Shown: positions 13,401 to 25,910 of the stretch, one piece after another
Layout: every line of letters starts with the position of its first letter
How positions within the stretch are numbered: position 1 is the stretch's first letter
Assembly: GCF_000208745.1 (NCBI RefSeq)
Contig: NC_030851.1
Span: 35,155,201 to 35,219,200 of the forward strand
Source of the DNA: Theobroma cacao
Taxonomy: Eukaryota; Streptophyta; Magnoliopsida; Malvales; Malvaceae
DNA length: 64,000 bases
Direction of reading: 5' to 3'
The notes under the pieces: generated by a model
The model's database searches: none
The model's input: only the letters and a program-made list of their open reading frames with translations
What the model was told of the DNA's origin: nothing
Program-made: the position numbers and the translations under genes

Positions 13401-16400
13401 TTGAAATAGATTGGCAATTTCCAACTTCAATTCTTCTCTCTCCATTTTTTTTCTTTCTTTTGCTTTCTCTCATGGCCACAAAAACAAGGCGGTAGAACTG
13501 ATCAAATCACCACCAAGATCAAAGAAAACGCCATTCATATGATGCGGGCCTGGCATCCTTGAAGATCAGTTTGATTATTGATGGGCTAAGAGCCTATATC
13601 TCTCTACTGCTAGTTGACCAGATTGGACCACAGGCCTAATTCCAAAACCCAACCATTTGGAATTAGGAGGGTGACCACTTGCTGATAACTAATGGTCTAT
13701 TCTCCATTGTTAACGTTTCTAATTGTACCATTAATTGTATATTCTCATGATCATGCATCTTTTCATTTTTGAGAATATCATTCCTGAAATTAGTGTGATA
13801 GCAACAATCTTTTCAGGTCACTGTATTCATCTAACAAATGCTCAAGGTTAAAACATCATTTTCCACTCAAACTATATTTATTTAATACACATAAGGTGAC
13901 ATTTGCCATGCAATTATTATACCAAATTCATGGTACTAATAAAGATATATGAGTTAGCTTGAAAATTATATCAAATTATCTTATTATACAAATATAATTT
14001 AATAAAAAACAACTCACCAAATAGCGAGATGCTTGGGTGATCAAATTGCCAATATCCTTGTCTACTTGTTCTAATCCAATGTATAGATCTTAATTCACCA
14101 CATTCTTTTTTCTCCTTAAGGTGTGGTCCAAAGGTGAGGATAGGGATGGATTTTGGGCGCAGTTAAATAGAGCAGAAAATGAGGTTGAAGGAGGAAGCGC
14201 ACACGTGGGAGTCTGAGCCTTTTTTTGTTGCAATCTGCTAACAAAACCATGTGAGTCCGTACTAACCACGGTGATTCAGTGTCTCCACGCACACAGACCC
14301 ATCGTTATCTGGCGGGGCATGTTGGTCTCGATGAAATTAATACTGCCAATAGACTTCTCATTTCCCTGATAAATTGCTCTGCAAAGCCTAGCATTAAATG
14401 CCAAAGATAGATAGATTTGATTGAGAAAGAAAGAAGGAAGGAAGCTTACTTCAATAAGATGGACTTTATGGGATTGCTGATCAAGTGAATCGTTTGAGGA
14501 GTGATTACGGTGGAGAGGTTGAGGTTTCGAAGCAAATTAAGGGGTGTGGACTGGAGGTGCGTATGTTCCCTTCCAGTACTACAGGCTGCAGCCAAATTGA
14601 AACCTTGGGCCTCTCACTTGCTTTCTACTCACTAAATGGCGTGTCGTTTGATTGAAGAGAATGTTGTGAAAGGTGCCATCTCTTGTTGGTTGGATCAATT
14701 TCTTTATGATTTTCACATTTCTTTTCTTCACTTGCAAGAGGGAAACTCAAAGTTTTTGTTTTATTTGAGGAAAGGAGATAACGTGAATCTCACTCTTCTT
14801 TTTTATTTAAAAAAAAAGAGAGTACATGTATCTGTTACTGTTTAATTAAATACTTGATTGAAGCGAAATTAAAAATTTAAAATATTTTGATATATAATTC
14901 AAATTTCTAATTCTAATATATTAATTTCATGATTTTGATTAGTTAGATTTTGAATTACATGTATAAATAGAAATTACAATCATATATACAAAGAATCAAC
15001 AAACTTAACATATATTTGAATTTAACTTACTAAGATTTAAATATTTAAAGCACCCTTCTTAACGTCGAGGAGTCTTTATTTTTTTCAAGTATAATTATCT
15101 AAGTATTTTTGACATAAACAGAAACTATATTAATGAAATATAACTACGAACTATTAAAATGTGAGAGCAGTCTCTTTTGTATGCATTTAAGGGAGAAGTC
15201 AACATTTTCACCAATCACTGAAACATTTTTTTTTGACTTCATTGAAATATATAAAAATAATATATTCTCATCATTAATTATTTTCAATTTGTTTTTTCTA
15301 ATCTCTAAATTCCATTAGGAAACTTAAAAAGGTTTAAATTACCAATACCTAGAGTTGGCATTTCCATCAGATTAATAAAAAAGTTGAGATGGACACCCAA
15401 AGAGAGTGTGGAGGTCCCAGTCACCTTAAACACAAGCATCTTTCATATCATCTCAATCCCAATTGGATCATGAAAATGATTTCTAGTTGAAATTGAATCA
15501 ATTTCGATGTTAATTTTTGCATAAATCAACGTGGCAGCAGCCAGTATTCCCCCAACACCCCCCAAAGAAAGAAGTTGAAATGTTTGACCAAAGCCACCAC
15601 ACCCTAACTAGAATGACGACTTAGCTAAAAGCATAGCTTGAGGGTTGAGGGGTTGATGGCGCATCGAAAGCTAAAAGCAAAAGCTAAGCCTAGCTAGCTG
15701 CTTTTGACTTGAGCTTTCCCTCCTTTTCTTCTCTCCTTTCACCTTGAACAAAAAACACAAAAGGTCTCTAAGCAAAAAGGTTAAAAACCCTCCACCTAAA
15801 GGACCCCTCACTCTCATTATCTTTCTTCCATAATTTCGCCTTTTTCCTTTTTCTTTGCGTGAAAGTTCATTAGAGGAACGTCTTTGTCTAAGTCAAAAAT
15901 CCATCATCAGTCTTTGTAATTAGCAATTAAAGGTGAGTGAGCAATGATCAATGAAGTCCTTGGCAAACCAAAATGAAAGACGACAAACGCAAATAATTGC
16001 CGGTTCTACGGACAATCCGAAACCCAACACGAGGAACAAAAGAAATACTAATAGAAAAATACAAAAATAAAAAGAAAAAGGAAAACCCTTTCTTCTTCAT
16101 TTCATTAATCATATCCCTTGTCGCTTTGCAATATTATAGACATTAACTTTGAAATTAAACTTTACAAAGCATAAGGGAGATGAAGAGAATTAATAAGATT
16201 ATCAAGTTACCGCCTGTTTTTTTCCCCCTCGTTTTCCTCTTCAATGTCTCCCTTGTGCTGCAGTGGCCTTCTTTTCTTTTTTCTTCTCAAAACTCTAGGA
16301 AATTGGATAAACATGGCTTTTAATGGGGGCATGATCCTTATATCAGGGTACCTTCACTAAGTCAAATATCTTAGCTAAGCTAGCTCCAAAAATTTTGGAA

Positions 16401-16571
16401 CCTTTGGCAAATTCTTTTGTACTAACTTCTTCTTTACCGGAAAATCCTCATGTTATAATTAACAACATAATCAGGCTGTGATCGGTACTCCCAAAACGTA
16501 TGACACGCAATCACCACACGAAAACTCCCCTCGTATTCTGCCTTGCTATGGGAAAAAAAACCAAATGATCT
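7491..16571. other. Long intergenic stretch, no supported gene
   Basis: AT-rich with many short ORFs that show no family resemblance, splice-joined continuation or codon bias. Seen: an imperfect TA palindrome at about 13155-13192, purine runs at 9500-9560, and long A or T tracts. The interval just below 16572 should hold the 3' untranslated region of the PIN gene, but no canonical AATAAA was found close to its stop. The 83-codon frame at 12613-12864 and the 104-codon frame at 11913-12227 were not recognised. Confidence 0.55.
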
Positions 16572-19500
16572 TCATAATCCTAGAAGGACGTAGTACACAA
16601 GCGTTATCGGTAATGCTATCAACATCCCAAAGATGACCCTGCAAATATTTACAAATTCAGGCATCAGCTACAGTTTTGATTACAAAATGGAATTGAATTG
16701 AATTCTAGCGATTAATTCAGGTTTCACTTACGCTGTGCTAAGAATTGCTGGGTGAACATTGTATTCTTTGGCAAACACAAATGGTACAATTCCCTGTGGC
16801 AGAGCAGCCTATGTAGACAGCAAAATTAGACAACACTTGATTAGCAAATACTTGTAACATTCAAAGAATACATACACCAACCTGCATATATAGTTATTGA
16901 GGAAGATAATTAAATTTTACCTGAACAATGGCAACACGGAGTAGCGTGCCACGCAACCCTACTGCAATTGAAGCTGCAGCCATGACAGCCGGACCGGTCA
17001 AGAACCTAACGGCCATGGCAAAGGCGGCCACAGAATTCCCACAAGCGATGATCTTGGGTTGCAGAGCCATAAACAGACCTTTCACCATATAACAACCAAA
17101 ATTAGGACTCCACCTAGAAAACGGTAAGTGGCATTTAAACCCTAATCTTTCAATTCAACTACCTTCACTAACATGGGGCCAAAATGGCATCTATTACAAC
17201 CAATGCCCACCGACCCTGGACCGCTAGCCAACGTCGCAAGTCGACCCCACATGTCGGGAGGTCAATCCCATTTTCAGTCCAAAGATTAACCTCCAATTTC
17301 TTGCGATAACAAAAAAATTAAAAAATAATAAAACAAAAAGGTGCATGGCTGTGAGCTGTGCAACCATGCCATTGCTTAGACAGCGTATACATCACTACCA
17401 AACTATATGCCCTACCACACCTTGGTGTGGTCTAGCAATTGTCACAGTTCCTGTAATACATGATGTTTTTTTTTTCATCTTCTAATAATTCCAGTCACCT
17501 TAATTAGTACATAATTGCCTGAATCCGGCCAAAATATCAGAAATAGTTCAACTAGGTCAGTAAGGGTGTATGCCTGTTACCTTATAGAATTGGTTTCGAA
17601 TGATTACTAGATTTATTTAGGTCAAGTGCACTTCAAGCCCTTGGACTTATTCACATTACTGTTTTTTTTTTTGTAAAAAAAGGAAAGAGAAGAAAAGAGA
17701 AAGTAATACTAATAATATTACTTGAAGATAAAGCAAATAGCCCGAAATGCTCACCTAAGCTAAACATGGCCATTCCTAGTCCAGCATCCGACAGGATGGA
17801 GATAGACTTCTCTATTATTTTCGGCATACGCACATGCCACCTGCAATGAAAACCCCAAACCAGTAAATTTACTTACGACATCTAAATGCCAAAAAAGGGG
17901 GGGTTTGTCCAACCAAGTTTGAGCCTTGATTAATTAATTACTGCTGACCTGAAAGCAATTAGAGACCAAACAAGTCCAATGAGGCTGGAGTATGTGTTGG
18001 GGTTTCGAATAAGCTTGCGCCAGACCATTATCAAGATCAGGCGGGTCATCACACTAGCCGGAGGCATTTGTTTGCCAACGCCGGACTCCGTTGCTTCGGC
18101 AGCTTTAGGGTGCAGCTCAGCCGTCGAACTTGACCCCAACTTATTGAGTCCAGCGGGCCCTTCTTTCTCTCTTTCCTCCTCCCCATCTCTCCCAGCAAAG
18201 CTAAAGTTCTCTCCATTAAAGTCACCACTGGCCGGCGCAGCTTCACACCAAAAGCAACAATTCTATTATATACTCCGTAGTATTAAACAATTTTGAGAAA
18301 TTCAAAACATTTTACTAAGTATCAACTTAAGTAATTGTTAACTGATTAGATGAATTTATTAATTAGATTATTATACCTTTGTTTTCCCCGTTTTGAGGGT
18401 GATCAGCAACCAACATCCTGATCTCTTTAGCTCCCTGATCAGATCGTCCAGATTGCTCGGATGCCCCAAAATCTGTCCCACCAAAGACGTGAAGTCCACC
18501 GCCTTCTGATACCGGCGAAGCACTGGAACTCCACACAAACATGTGCAATTCCTTTGCATCGTGATTCACTTTATTATTCTCCTTCTGCTGCTGCTGCTGC
18601 TGTTGCTGTGGTTGAACTTGTTGTTGTTGCTGCTGCTGCGGCTGGTTAGTTTTAGTGTTCTTTGTTACGGATGAGAATTCAGGATTTGGAGCAGGGTAAG
18701 ATGTCGGAACTGTCTGTGCTGGATAAAATCCAAATCTTGGAGACATGACCGTACAATTTTCCTCAAAATTTGATGGTCTTGGAGTTGGTCCTCTGGAGGA
18801 TTGAACAGAGTACAAATCGGATGGACCGAAATTAGACTGCCTTCCAGGAAAACCTTGAATTCCCATCATGGAATAAAAGTCTGAGTTGTTAAAATTCGAA
18901 CCTCTTGGAGTCGGATTCCGAGAAGAGCTCAAGCTGTATATCTCAGCTCCAGTAAGGTTCGAAGGCCTCGGAGTCAATGCAGGAAGCGAGCAAGGCCCCA
19001 AGGACCTCCTGGAAGCATTGGATTTCCTCACAGTAACGTGAAGCTTTCCGTCTTCGCCAATTTCAGCGTCGGTTTCAAGAAAATCACGGCCATCAAGTGA
19101 CACCACATCGGAATCAACTTTGAAGGAAACTATGGAAGCTGCAGTTTCCGGGAACTGCTCCATGATGAGTATTTTGGCACCGCGGTACTCGAAAAGGAAA
19201 AGAAGAAGAGTGTACCAAATAATACACTGGAGAACCACGACCTGAACCATTAGCATTCCTGAGTAAGGACCGTACATAGCGATTAATAGAGGAATGCCCA
19301 TGACTAGAGTGTTGGGTAGAGTGGATAGAGAGAAAATGGTGATCATCCATTCCAGGCTTCCGTTTCTAGTGAAATTAGTCCACAACCCAAGAACAAATAG
19401 CATGATGATTTTCTGAAGGGTGTCGGCCGCGATGAACCTGAAGTTCATGGCGTAAGGGTCGTTGGTGGAAATGAAATGGAAAGACAAGAGGGGAACGGCA

Positions 19501-19646
19501 AATATGGCGACAAAGCGGTTGATACCAGAGCACTGGTCAGGGGAGAAAATTTTCCACCAACGGACAGAGCCGTAAGCTAAGATCATAGCCACGTACAGTG
19601 GGATCACCGCTGTTAAAACGCTGTAAAGATCCTTCCAGGTGATCAT
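16572..19646 (-). CDS. PIN3: PIN3-type auxin efflux carrier, complete, six exons
   Basis: Plasma-membrane carrier that exports auxin (IAA) from cells and sets the direction of polar transport. Six exons: 19646-18377, 18240-17949, 17840-17755, 17078-16921, 16808-16732 and 16638-16572. All have GT/AG borders and join in phase to 649 residues, close to the roughly 640 of Arabidopsis PIN3. Residues 1-155 are the N-terminal membrane half (start [20 protein letters not shown], then the conserved [11 protein letters not shown] stretch). The hydrophilic loop (about 156-490) has three TPRxS kinase-target motifs at 225-229, 246-250 and 288-292, and the [10 protein letters not shown] box. Exon 2 has the NPNTY motif and the C-terminal half ends in [13 protein letters not shown]. 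The loop wording ([20 protein letters not shown]) fits the PIN3/4/7 clade better than PIN1. Unusual is a glutamine tract at residues 335-354. No frame break was seen. Assignment to PIN3 rather than another member of that clade is inference. Confidence 0.95.
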
Positions 19647-19860
19647 CTTTTTCTTTTTCTGGAAAGAGATCTTAGTTTTATGTAAAGCTGGAAAGAGTGT
19701 TAAGGGTGGGAAGATCTAGTTCTGGAGTTTAAGCTTGTGTCGGAAGCAGAAGAAAGAGCATTGAAAGGGAGATGTTTTAGAGAGGGCAAAATGGGGAGAG
19801 TAAATAACCGTTATTTAACTAACTTAAAAGAGGATAAAATCTCTGTGTTTCTATGACAAG

Positions 19861-19886
19861 TGCTGCTGCTGCTGCTGCTGCTGCTG
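19861..19886. repeat. CTG/CAG trinucleotide repeat in the PIN 5' leader
   Basis: An uninterrupted run of TGC units (eight and two thirds copies) lies about 215 bases upstream of the PIN start codon. In gene sense it reads CAG. If transcription starts at either TATA-like site above 20020, the repeat is in the 5' untranslated leader. A second CAG/CAA-type repeat in the same gene encodes the glutamine tract in exon 1 (about 18585-18645). Confidence 0.8.
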
Positions 19887-20024
19887 ATATACTAGTTGAT
19901 ATACTGCAATTTTTTGATAAATATGTATGGCTGATGAAAGTGAGGATATTGGGAAAGAGAGAGAGAGAAAATGAGAGCACAGAGAAAAAAAGAGTATAAT
20001 TTACAAGAGATGTAACTTTAGAGG

Positions 20025-20163
20025 AATATATATATATAGGGCCTAGGGGGAGAGAGACAGAGAGACAGAGAGAGAGAGAGAGAGAGGAGGGAAGAAGAAG
20101 ANGAGAGACAGAGAGACAGAGAGAGAGAGAGAGAGAGAGGGGAAGAGAAAGAGAATTATATAA
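20025..20163 (-). promoter_or_regulatory. PIN3-type gene core promoter with GA/CT repeat and TGTCTC motifs
   Basis: Two TATA-like sites read toward the PIN gene: a TATATATATA run at about 20028-20038 and CTTATATAATT at about 20154-20163. Between them lies a purine-rich microsatellite (CT-rich in gene sense). It holds four GAGACA words, which read TGTCTC (the auxin response element core) in gene sense, at 20054-20059, 20062-20067, 20105-20110 and 20113-20118. A further TGTCTC lies on the plus strand at about 20392. The block from about 20051 to 20142 is a tandem duplication of roughly 50 bases with one undetermined base at 20102. Whether the motifs act as regulatory sites or are by-products of the microsatellite is not known. 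Confidence 0.45.
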
Positions 20164-20269
20164 GGGAGCCTTCAAAGGAGAGAGTAGCAGCGGAGGGGAG
20201 GGAAGGTCAAGGTGGGTGATTGACATTGTTGTTGTGTTGAAATGAAAGAAGGGGTAGGGGACCATTAGG

Positions 20270-23065
20270 GGATTGGGAGAGTTTGAACGGTGAAGCCAGG
20301 GTTTCGGCCTTTAGCCTCTGGGGTTAACAAGTAACCAACTTATGTGGTTAAGTTAACTACAGAGTATGGTTACAAATAAGTACAGGTGGCTGTCTCTCCA
20401 TGACGTGGACAGCCTCTCTCTCTCTCCCTCTTTTCAGTTCCCTCCTGTCCCTCCTTTTTACCATCTAACTCTAAATCCTCGTTTTCAATCCGCAAAACCA
20501 TCCATTTCCCTGTATATTTACAAACACAGTAACTTTATACGACTAGCTTTACCATTTATGAGAAAGTTTGCAGAAACTCTCTCTTTAAAGTGTAAAACCT
20601 AATTACTAAGCCCCAGCAGTTAATATATCGTGTAAATGATAACTGATAAGTTAAGGGTGTTTAATGATCCCTAGTAGTTGTCTTATTTTTGTATTGATTG
20701 GTTTTTATCTTTTTAATTGTATCACGGTATTTAAGATTGACACAATTAACTTACCAACAAGAAATAAATATAATGCATGTATCATCTATTACCTTGGATT
20801 ACTATTTATGAATAATAAAAATATTATTATCATTTAAACTTATTAATTATTCCCAATTTCCTCCGTACATGTTTTGGGGGGAGAAATCATCATGTCGTTT
20901 ACATAGTTACATGTTAAGTTCTGTGTATCGACATGGAAACCTGTTTCTAACAGCCATCATGTTTATTTTTTGGACTTGAGTTTGGTGTGGCTAAGAGCTG
21001 AGAGTTGGAAATTTAAGCATCTCGGGTTTCGATTTTGACCCACGCCTTTTGAAAAGTCTCTGTATATACCTGCCAGCCCTATCTGTCAAACCTTGGAATC
21101 CTTGAGAAGTTGTGAGGATTTTATACTTCTTCTTCTCCTCCTTCTCCTCCTTGTGACTTATAACAAACTTTGGCTCATTAGGCATATATTATGTCCTCAA
21201 TATTCAACTATCAAAGGGAATTGCTTCCAGATAATCAGGGAGGATTTGATTTGAAATATATATAGATATATATAATATTTGTTGAGAAAAAAAATAATTA
21301 AAACTCACACCGATTAATGTTTATCTGTCAAATATTTTTTTTGAAAGGCTTTATCTGTTCAAATATATATATATAGATGATTAATTTTTTTGAAAGAATA
21401 TTATATATAGATTATTAATTTAGCCTCCTATTTGGTTTCTGTCCTAAGATTACTTCAAATATACTTAATATATATATTTTTAATTAAGTAATTTTATTTT
21501 CTTAAGAGAAGTAGGCCATAAAAAATTATATTTTCTTAATTTTTTTTTTTCAAAAATGCTTGTCCTATAATGTTCTTCTCACATATGTCCATTTCTATGC
21601 TTGATTAGTTAAGATATTAAGCAATAAATTTAGAACTCGAAGTGATTAAAAGAGTATATAGCAGCAGAAAAAAGTGCTTATTAAATGAAAATTAAATGGA
21701 GCGGTTATGTACTTACATGCAGCAGTCCAAGCAACATACTTCTCTCACGGTCGTTTCCAGATAACTTTGTAAAGTAATAATGGTATATATCTTATTCTTC
21801 AGATTCAGAAAAAAAAAAAAAGGTGTGGTTTTGAGCTGTAGCTGGTCCAATCAAGGACCAAAAATGGGATGGAATAGGTTGAGTGCATGAAGGGAAAAAT
21901 AATTGAATGTTACATATCTCTTACTCTATAAAATCATCATAAAAAAATTATTAGAAAATTATTTTTCATGTATCTATCACTTGTATAAATTGTGAGTATT
22001 CATTGCATAATCAACATTTCATGATTGTATGATTAGAACAGAGAAGAGTCACGAGTGAATCCTTGGTTGTTGTCTCTATCTTTGACTGGCACTACTAAAT
22101 ACATGTAGTTAGTCCATGCTAATCTCAATCTTACTTATATATTTACTCAATTTTCTTTTTTTTTTTGAAGCGAACTTTATTAAATTCTAATTAAATGAGA
22201 GAAATTAATTCCCAACATATCGTTCATGTAAAGAATTCTTATCTCTACAGGGGGCATTGTAAAATCTATACTCCTCATCTAAGTTCTATTAATTCCTAAA
22301 CATTTTTAAAGGGAAATGATTAAATGGGTGCATCCAAATGAAAGATTTATCTCTTCTTTCAAGCACCAAAAACTATCACCATTTGTATGGATTAATATAC
22401 TATTAGCTTGAGCTACTATCAGCCTCAATGCTTGAATAATCCTTTAATTAAAGCACCTTATGAGCTTAATTAAAGATTGAAAACCGAGTTAACATCATGT
22501 GTAAAAACATAATCACTAGCCTACCATGTTGTACATGTTGGGCATTATTGATTAATTCTGTGGGCTTATCTTTAATTAATTTCTTGGAAAACAATTATGA
22601 CTTCCAATAATCTAATCTATTAATTACGTTAATTATTATATAAGGACAATAATGACAAATATGCTTGCCGTTTGGTCCAAACTCTAAATAGAAAGATGGT
22701 TTCATTTGTCCTAACTCCATTTTGGGTTTGGCCTCAGTCACTAAATAACCCCTTTTAGTTTCTTCCCTAAATCTAGTGTCTCAGGGTGAAAATGAAACAA
22801 AAATGAATTAAAAAAAGAGAGTAATGCACTACTCTATTATGTATGATAAGCTTGGCTAGCCAAATAATTGGCCTTAAAGCGAGCATTATTTTGTCTCCTT
22901 TCTACTTTCTTTGTCCCATTTATTCTTCTTCTCAATATTCAAAAAAATAAAATAAAATAAAAATGTCAATTGTAGTTTGTCGAGCAGGGAAAAATGTTAA
23001 AGGATAAGAAATGAAACAGTAGCAGTTTGTAGTTTTGGCAGAATATTTATTCATGAGGAAATTAT
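20270..23065. other. PIN upstream region and spacer, no gene
   Basis: AT-rich intergenic DNA upstream of the PIN promoter and up to the MULE left end. It holds CT-rich patches at 20400-20460 and TA-rich stretches at 21255-21480. No ORF with family resemblance was seen on either strand. Distal PIN regulatory sites could lie here but none stands out. Confidence 0.55.
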
Positions 23066-23132
23066 GAGAAATGACCTTCATAGTAAGGTGACTTAAAAAA
23101 TGACCGTCTCTATAATTTTAACTATTTTTAAC
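23066..23132 (+). repeat. Left terminal inverted repeat of the MULE
   Basis: Begins near GAGAAATGACCTTCATAGTA and continues to TATAATTTTAACTATTTTTA. The reverse complement of 37097-37167 follows the same order: AAATGAGCCT, then AAGG, then a T/A-rich turn, GAATGACC, and TATAATTTTAACTATTGTTA. Similarity is clear but imperfect (small gaps), as in old MULE ends. Confidence 0.7.
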
Positions 23133-24258
23133 CAATTTTTGGCACGACTTGATAAGAATACTCTTTAATCCAATTAATCCAAATGAAGGCGCGTCTCAAT
23201 TTCTTTCTTTCTGCTCTCCCGCCATTCAGCTTAAAATTTCAAAATTAAATCTCTATTTAGATTTAGCTATCCCTCGGTCCAGCTCTCCAACGCCATCGAG
23301 GTCTATATCGGCAGCCAACTTTCTCATGATCCCAAAGTGCAGAGATGACATCAAGGTATTTGTTATGGGTTCTTACGTTTATTTAGGGTTATTCATAGAA
23401 GGAAAAAGTTGATGGGTAAATTATATGAGTTTGGAAACTTAAATCTTGATTGGGGTAGCGAAATCAATCAGTTTATAGGCGATGCGTGAATATTTGTTAG
23501 GTATTGAGTCACTAGATATTAGGGTGTGTGACTGGATATTAGGAATCATTACTTGTTTATTTGGCATTAGGTGCCTGAATATTTGTTTAGCAGTGTGTGA
23601 GTTCTTTATAAGCATTACGTGACTGAATATATGTTGAGTGTTGCGTGACAGGTAATACGTGATTGAATATTACCAGACTAAATATTTGTTGAGCATTACG
23701 TGAGTTCTTTATAGGCCTTACGTGGCTGAATATTTGTTAGCGTTGCGTGACAAGGGTTACATGACTGAATATTACGTGACTGAATATTTGTTGAGCATTG
23801 CGTGACTTATTTGTAGGCATTGGGTGACTTTAGCTACCTAATGCTGAAGGTGATTCTCTATTGATTATCTTCAATAGCCTAATAAGCTCTAATGTAATTC
23901 TTGAAGTTTATATATAATTTCATACTTGTATAGTAGCAATAGTATTAGATTTTGGTTGGTCTACCATGATGCCTAAATTAAAAAAAAAAAAGAAGAAGAG
24001 AAAAGAGGAAATGATAACGAATTTCTTGGAAAAGAGAAAAAAGGTAACATTAAAATCCTTTTTGATTAGTGAAAAAGAGAGAAAACCTTTAAGCTACTTT
24101 TTATTAAGAATTTCTTAGAAAATGATGTTTGGTTTAACTTTTGCTTTTAAGAAGTAGATAAGATGAAAAGGCAGGCCGAACAGGTACTTAATAACCAATT
24201 CAGCGCCCCTTCATTGCACTGATATGGCTGTAGAAAACGAAGAGTCAGCTTTCATGCC

Positions 24259-24266
24259 TATAAATA
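24259..24266 (+). promoter_or_regulatory. TATA box of short MULE ORF, copy 1
   Basis: TATAAATA lies 64 bases before the ATG at 24330. The same box with the same spacing (32249-32256 to 32320) is found in the second copy, which supports it as a real core promoter. Confidence 0.6.
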
Positions 24267-24329
24267 AAGAGAACCATTAACCATTTGAATCAAATTCAAT
24301 TATCTTAATCAATCTCAAATAATTGAAAA

Positions 24330-24584
24330 ATGACCTCTAGAGATCCAATAGTCGAGAAGGGGAAAGAGGCAACCTCCGAAGAGGAGGAGGTGCCTTTGAG
24401 TTTGAGGGACTAGTTGCACATATTCTTGAGTGTGAGGGACCAGTTGCACATATTTCAGCAGGATATGCAAGTCCTCATTGACAACCCGACGCAAAGGACT
24501 TTTGACCTTGAGGCTGCCATCCTGAGCAACGAAAAGATTCTCGTTGAGATAGAGTTCAACGTAGATGAACTTATGAAGAAATGA
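24330..24584 (+). pseudogene. Short acidic ORF of the MULE, copy 1 (one in-frame stop)
   Basis: An 85-codon frame starting MTSRDPIVEKGKEATSEEEE and ending NVDELMKK. Codon 28 is TAG (24411-24413). A 30-base tandem duplication follows: the sequence LSLRD-stop-LHIF is repeated as LSVRDQLHIF, where the stop position is CAG. Downstream are two AATAAAA-type signals at about 24640-24655. It has its own TATA box and leader. No family was recognised; the product would be small, acidic and soluble. It lies between two blocks of the left GCGTGAC array, in the same direction as the transposase. Either the 27-residue peptide is the product or the gene is broken. Confidence 0.5.
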
Positions 24585-25113
24585 ACTACGGTTCATTTTT
24601 TTTGTATCATCTCCTTGTATTTTTGAGGGGGTCTTTTTAATAAAATTTGAATAAAATTTATAGTAATTTTTATTTTCATTAAGCACATATTATGTTGAGT
24701 TATTTTCTTCATTTAAGTTATATTATGCTGAATAACTTTGTGAGTGGATGTTAGGCATTAGGTGACCTATTATTAGGTATTGGGAAAGTGGGTTATACTT
24801 GGTGCGTGAATTGTGCAATGCATATCTTCTGTTGAGACATTGCGTGAGTGGTTTGTATATATATGGAATAGAGTACCTATGGTGACGTGTTGTTATGTAT
24901 TGCGTGACGTTGGGCCAGTACGTGACTGTTTAAGTTGGTATAACGTGAGTGGATATTAGGCATTGATTGACTTATTATTAGGTATTGCGAGACTGATGGT
25001 GCGTGACTTGTGCAATTCACCTCTTGTTTAGAGGCTTATTATTCATTGAGTGACTTATTCTTAGGTGTTGTGAGCCTGACGGTGCGTGACTGACTTGTGC
25101 AATTCTCGTGTTA

Positions 25114-25910
25114 TTTTGAGGCTTTTGTTCAGCAGTTTTTTAGGCAATGCGTGACTTGTTTTTATATATTGTGTTACCTGTTATAGCGAGAGTGGTGGCA
25201 CGTGACTTGTGCAATTCATGTATTGTTTTGAGGCTTTTGTTCAGTAATTTTTTAGGCAATGCGTGACTGGTTTTTATATATTGCGTTACCTATTGTAGCG
25301 AGAGTGGTGGTGCGTGACTTGTGCAATTCGTGTGTTGTTTTGAAGTTTTTGTTCAATAGTTTTTTAAGCTTGCGTGATTGGTTTTTATATATTGTGTTAC
25401 CTGTTGTAGCGAGAGTGGTGGTGCGTGACTTGTGCAATTCGTGTGTTGTTTTGAAGTTTTTGTTCAATAGTTTTTTAAGCTTGCGTGATTGGTTTTTATA
25501 TATTGTGTTACCTGTTGTAGCGAGAGTGGTGGCGCGTGACTTGTGCAATTCATGTGTTGTTTTGAGGCTTTTGTTCAGTAGTTTTTTAGGCTTGCGTGAC
25601 TGGTTTTTATATATTGCGTTACCTGTTGTAGCGTGAGTGGTGCTGCGTGACTTGTGCAATTTGTGTGTTCTTTAGAGGCTTTTGTTTAGTAGTTTTTTAG
25701 GCTTACGTGACTGATTTTTATATATTGCATGACCTGTTGTTATGTATTGCGAGATTGGTGGCACGTGACTTGTACAATTCATGTGTTGTTTTGAGGCTTT
25801 TGTTCAGTAGTTTTTTAGGATTGCGTTACTGGTTTTTATATATTACGTGACTTGTTATTATATATTGTGAGAGCGGTGGCACGTGACTTGTGCAATTCGC
25901 CTCTTGTTTA
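25114..25910 (+). repeat. 111-112 base tandem repeat, about seven copies
   Basis: Units begin near TTTTGAGGCTTTTGTTCAG at about 25114, 25226, 25338, 25449, 25560 and 25671, then about 25789 in a slightly longer unit. Each holds GCGTGACT, then TTTTTATATATTG, GTTACCTGTTGTAGCGAGAG and GCGTGACTTGTGCAATTC. Because 111 is a multiple of three, the array stays open for about 125-135 codons on both strands. The repetitive translations are an effect of the period, not evidence for a gene. Confidence 0.85.

Noticed and set aside
19819..20265. 148-codon minus-strand ORF upstream of PIN
   Set aside because: Low-complexity Ser/Leu and Ala runs translated from the CT and CAG microsatellites. It crosses the promoter and leader and resembles no protein.
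23149..23412. 87-codon plus-strand ORF just inside the MULE left end
   Set aside because: Not recognised; lies between the terminal repeat and the subterminal array and lacks a conserved partner elsewhere in the element.
25252..25659. 135-codon minus-strand repetitive ORF and the 125-codon plus-strand ORF over the same bases
   Set aside because: Both result from a tandem repeat whose unit is a multiple of three; there is no start context or family.
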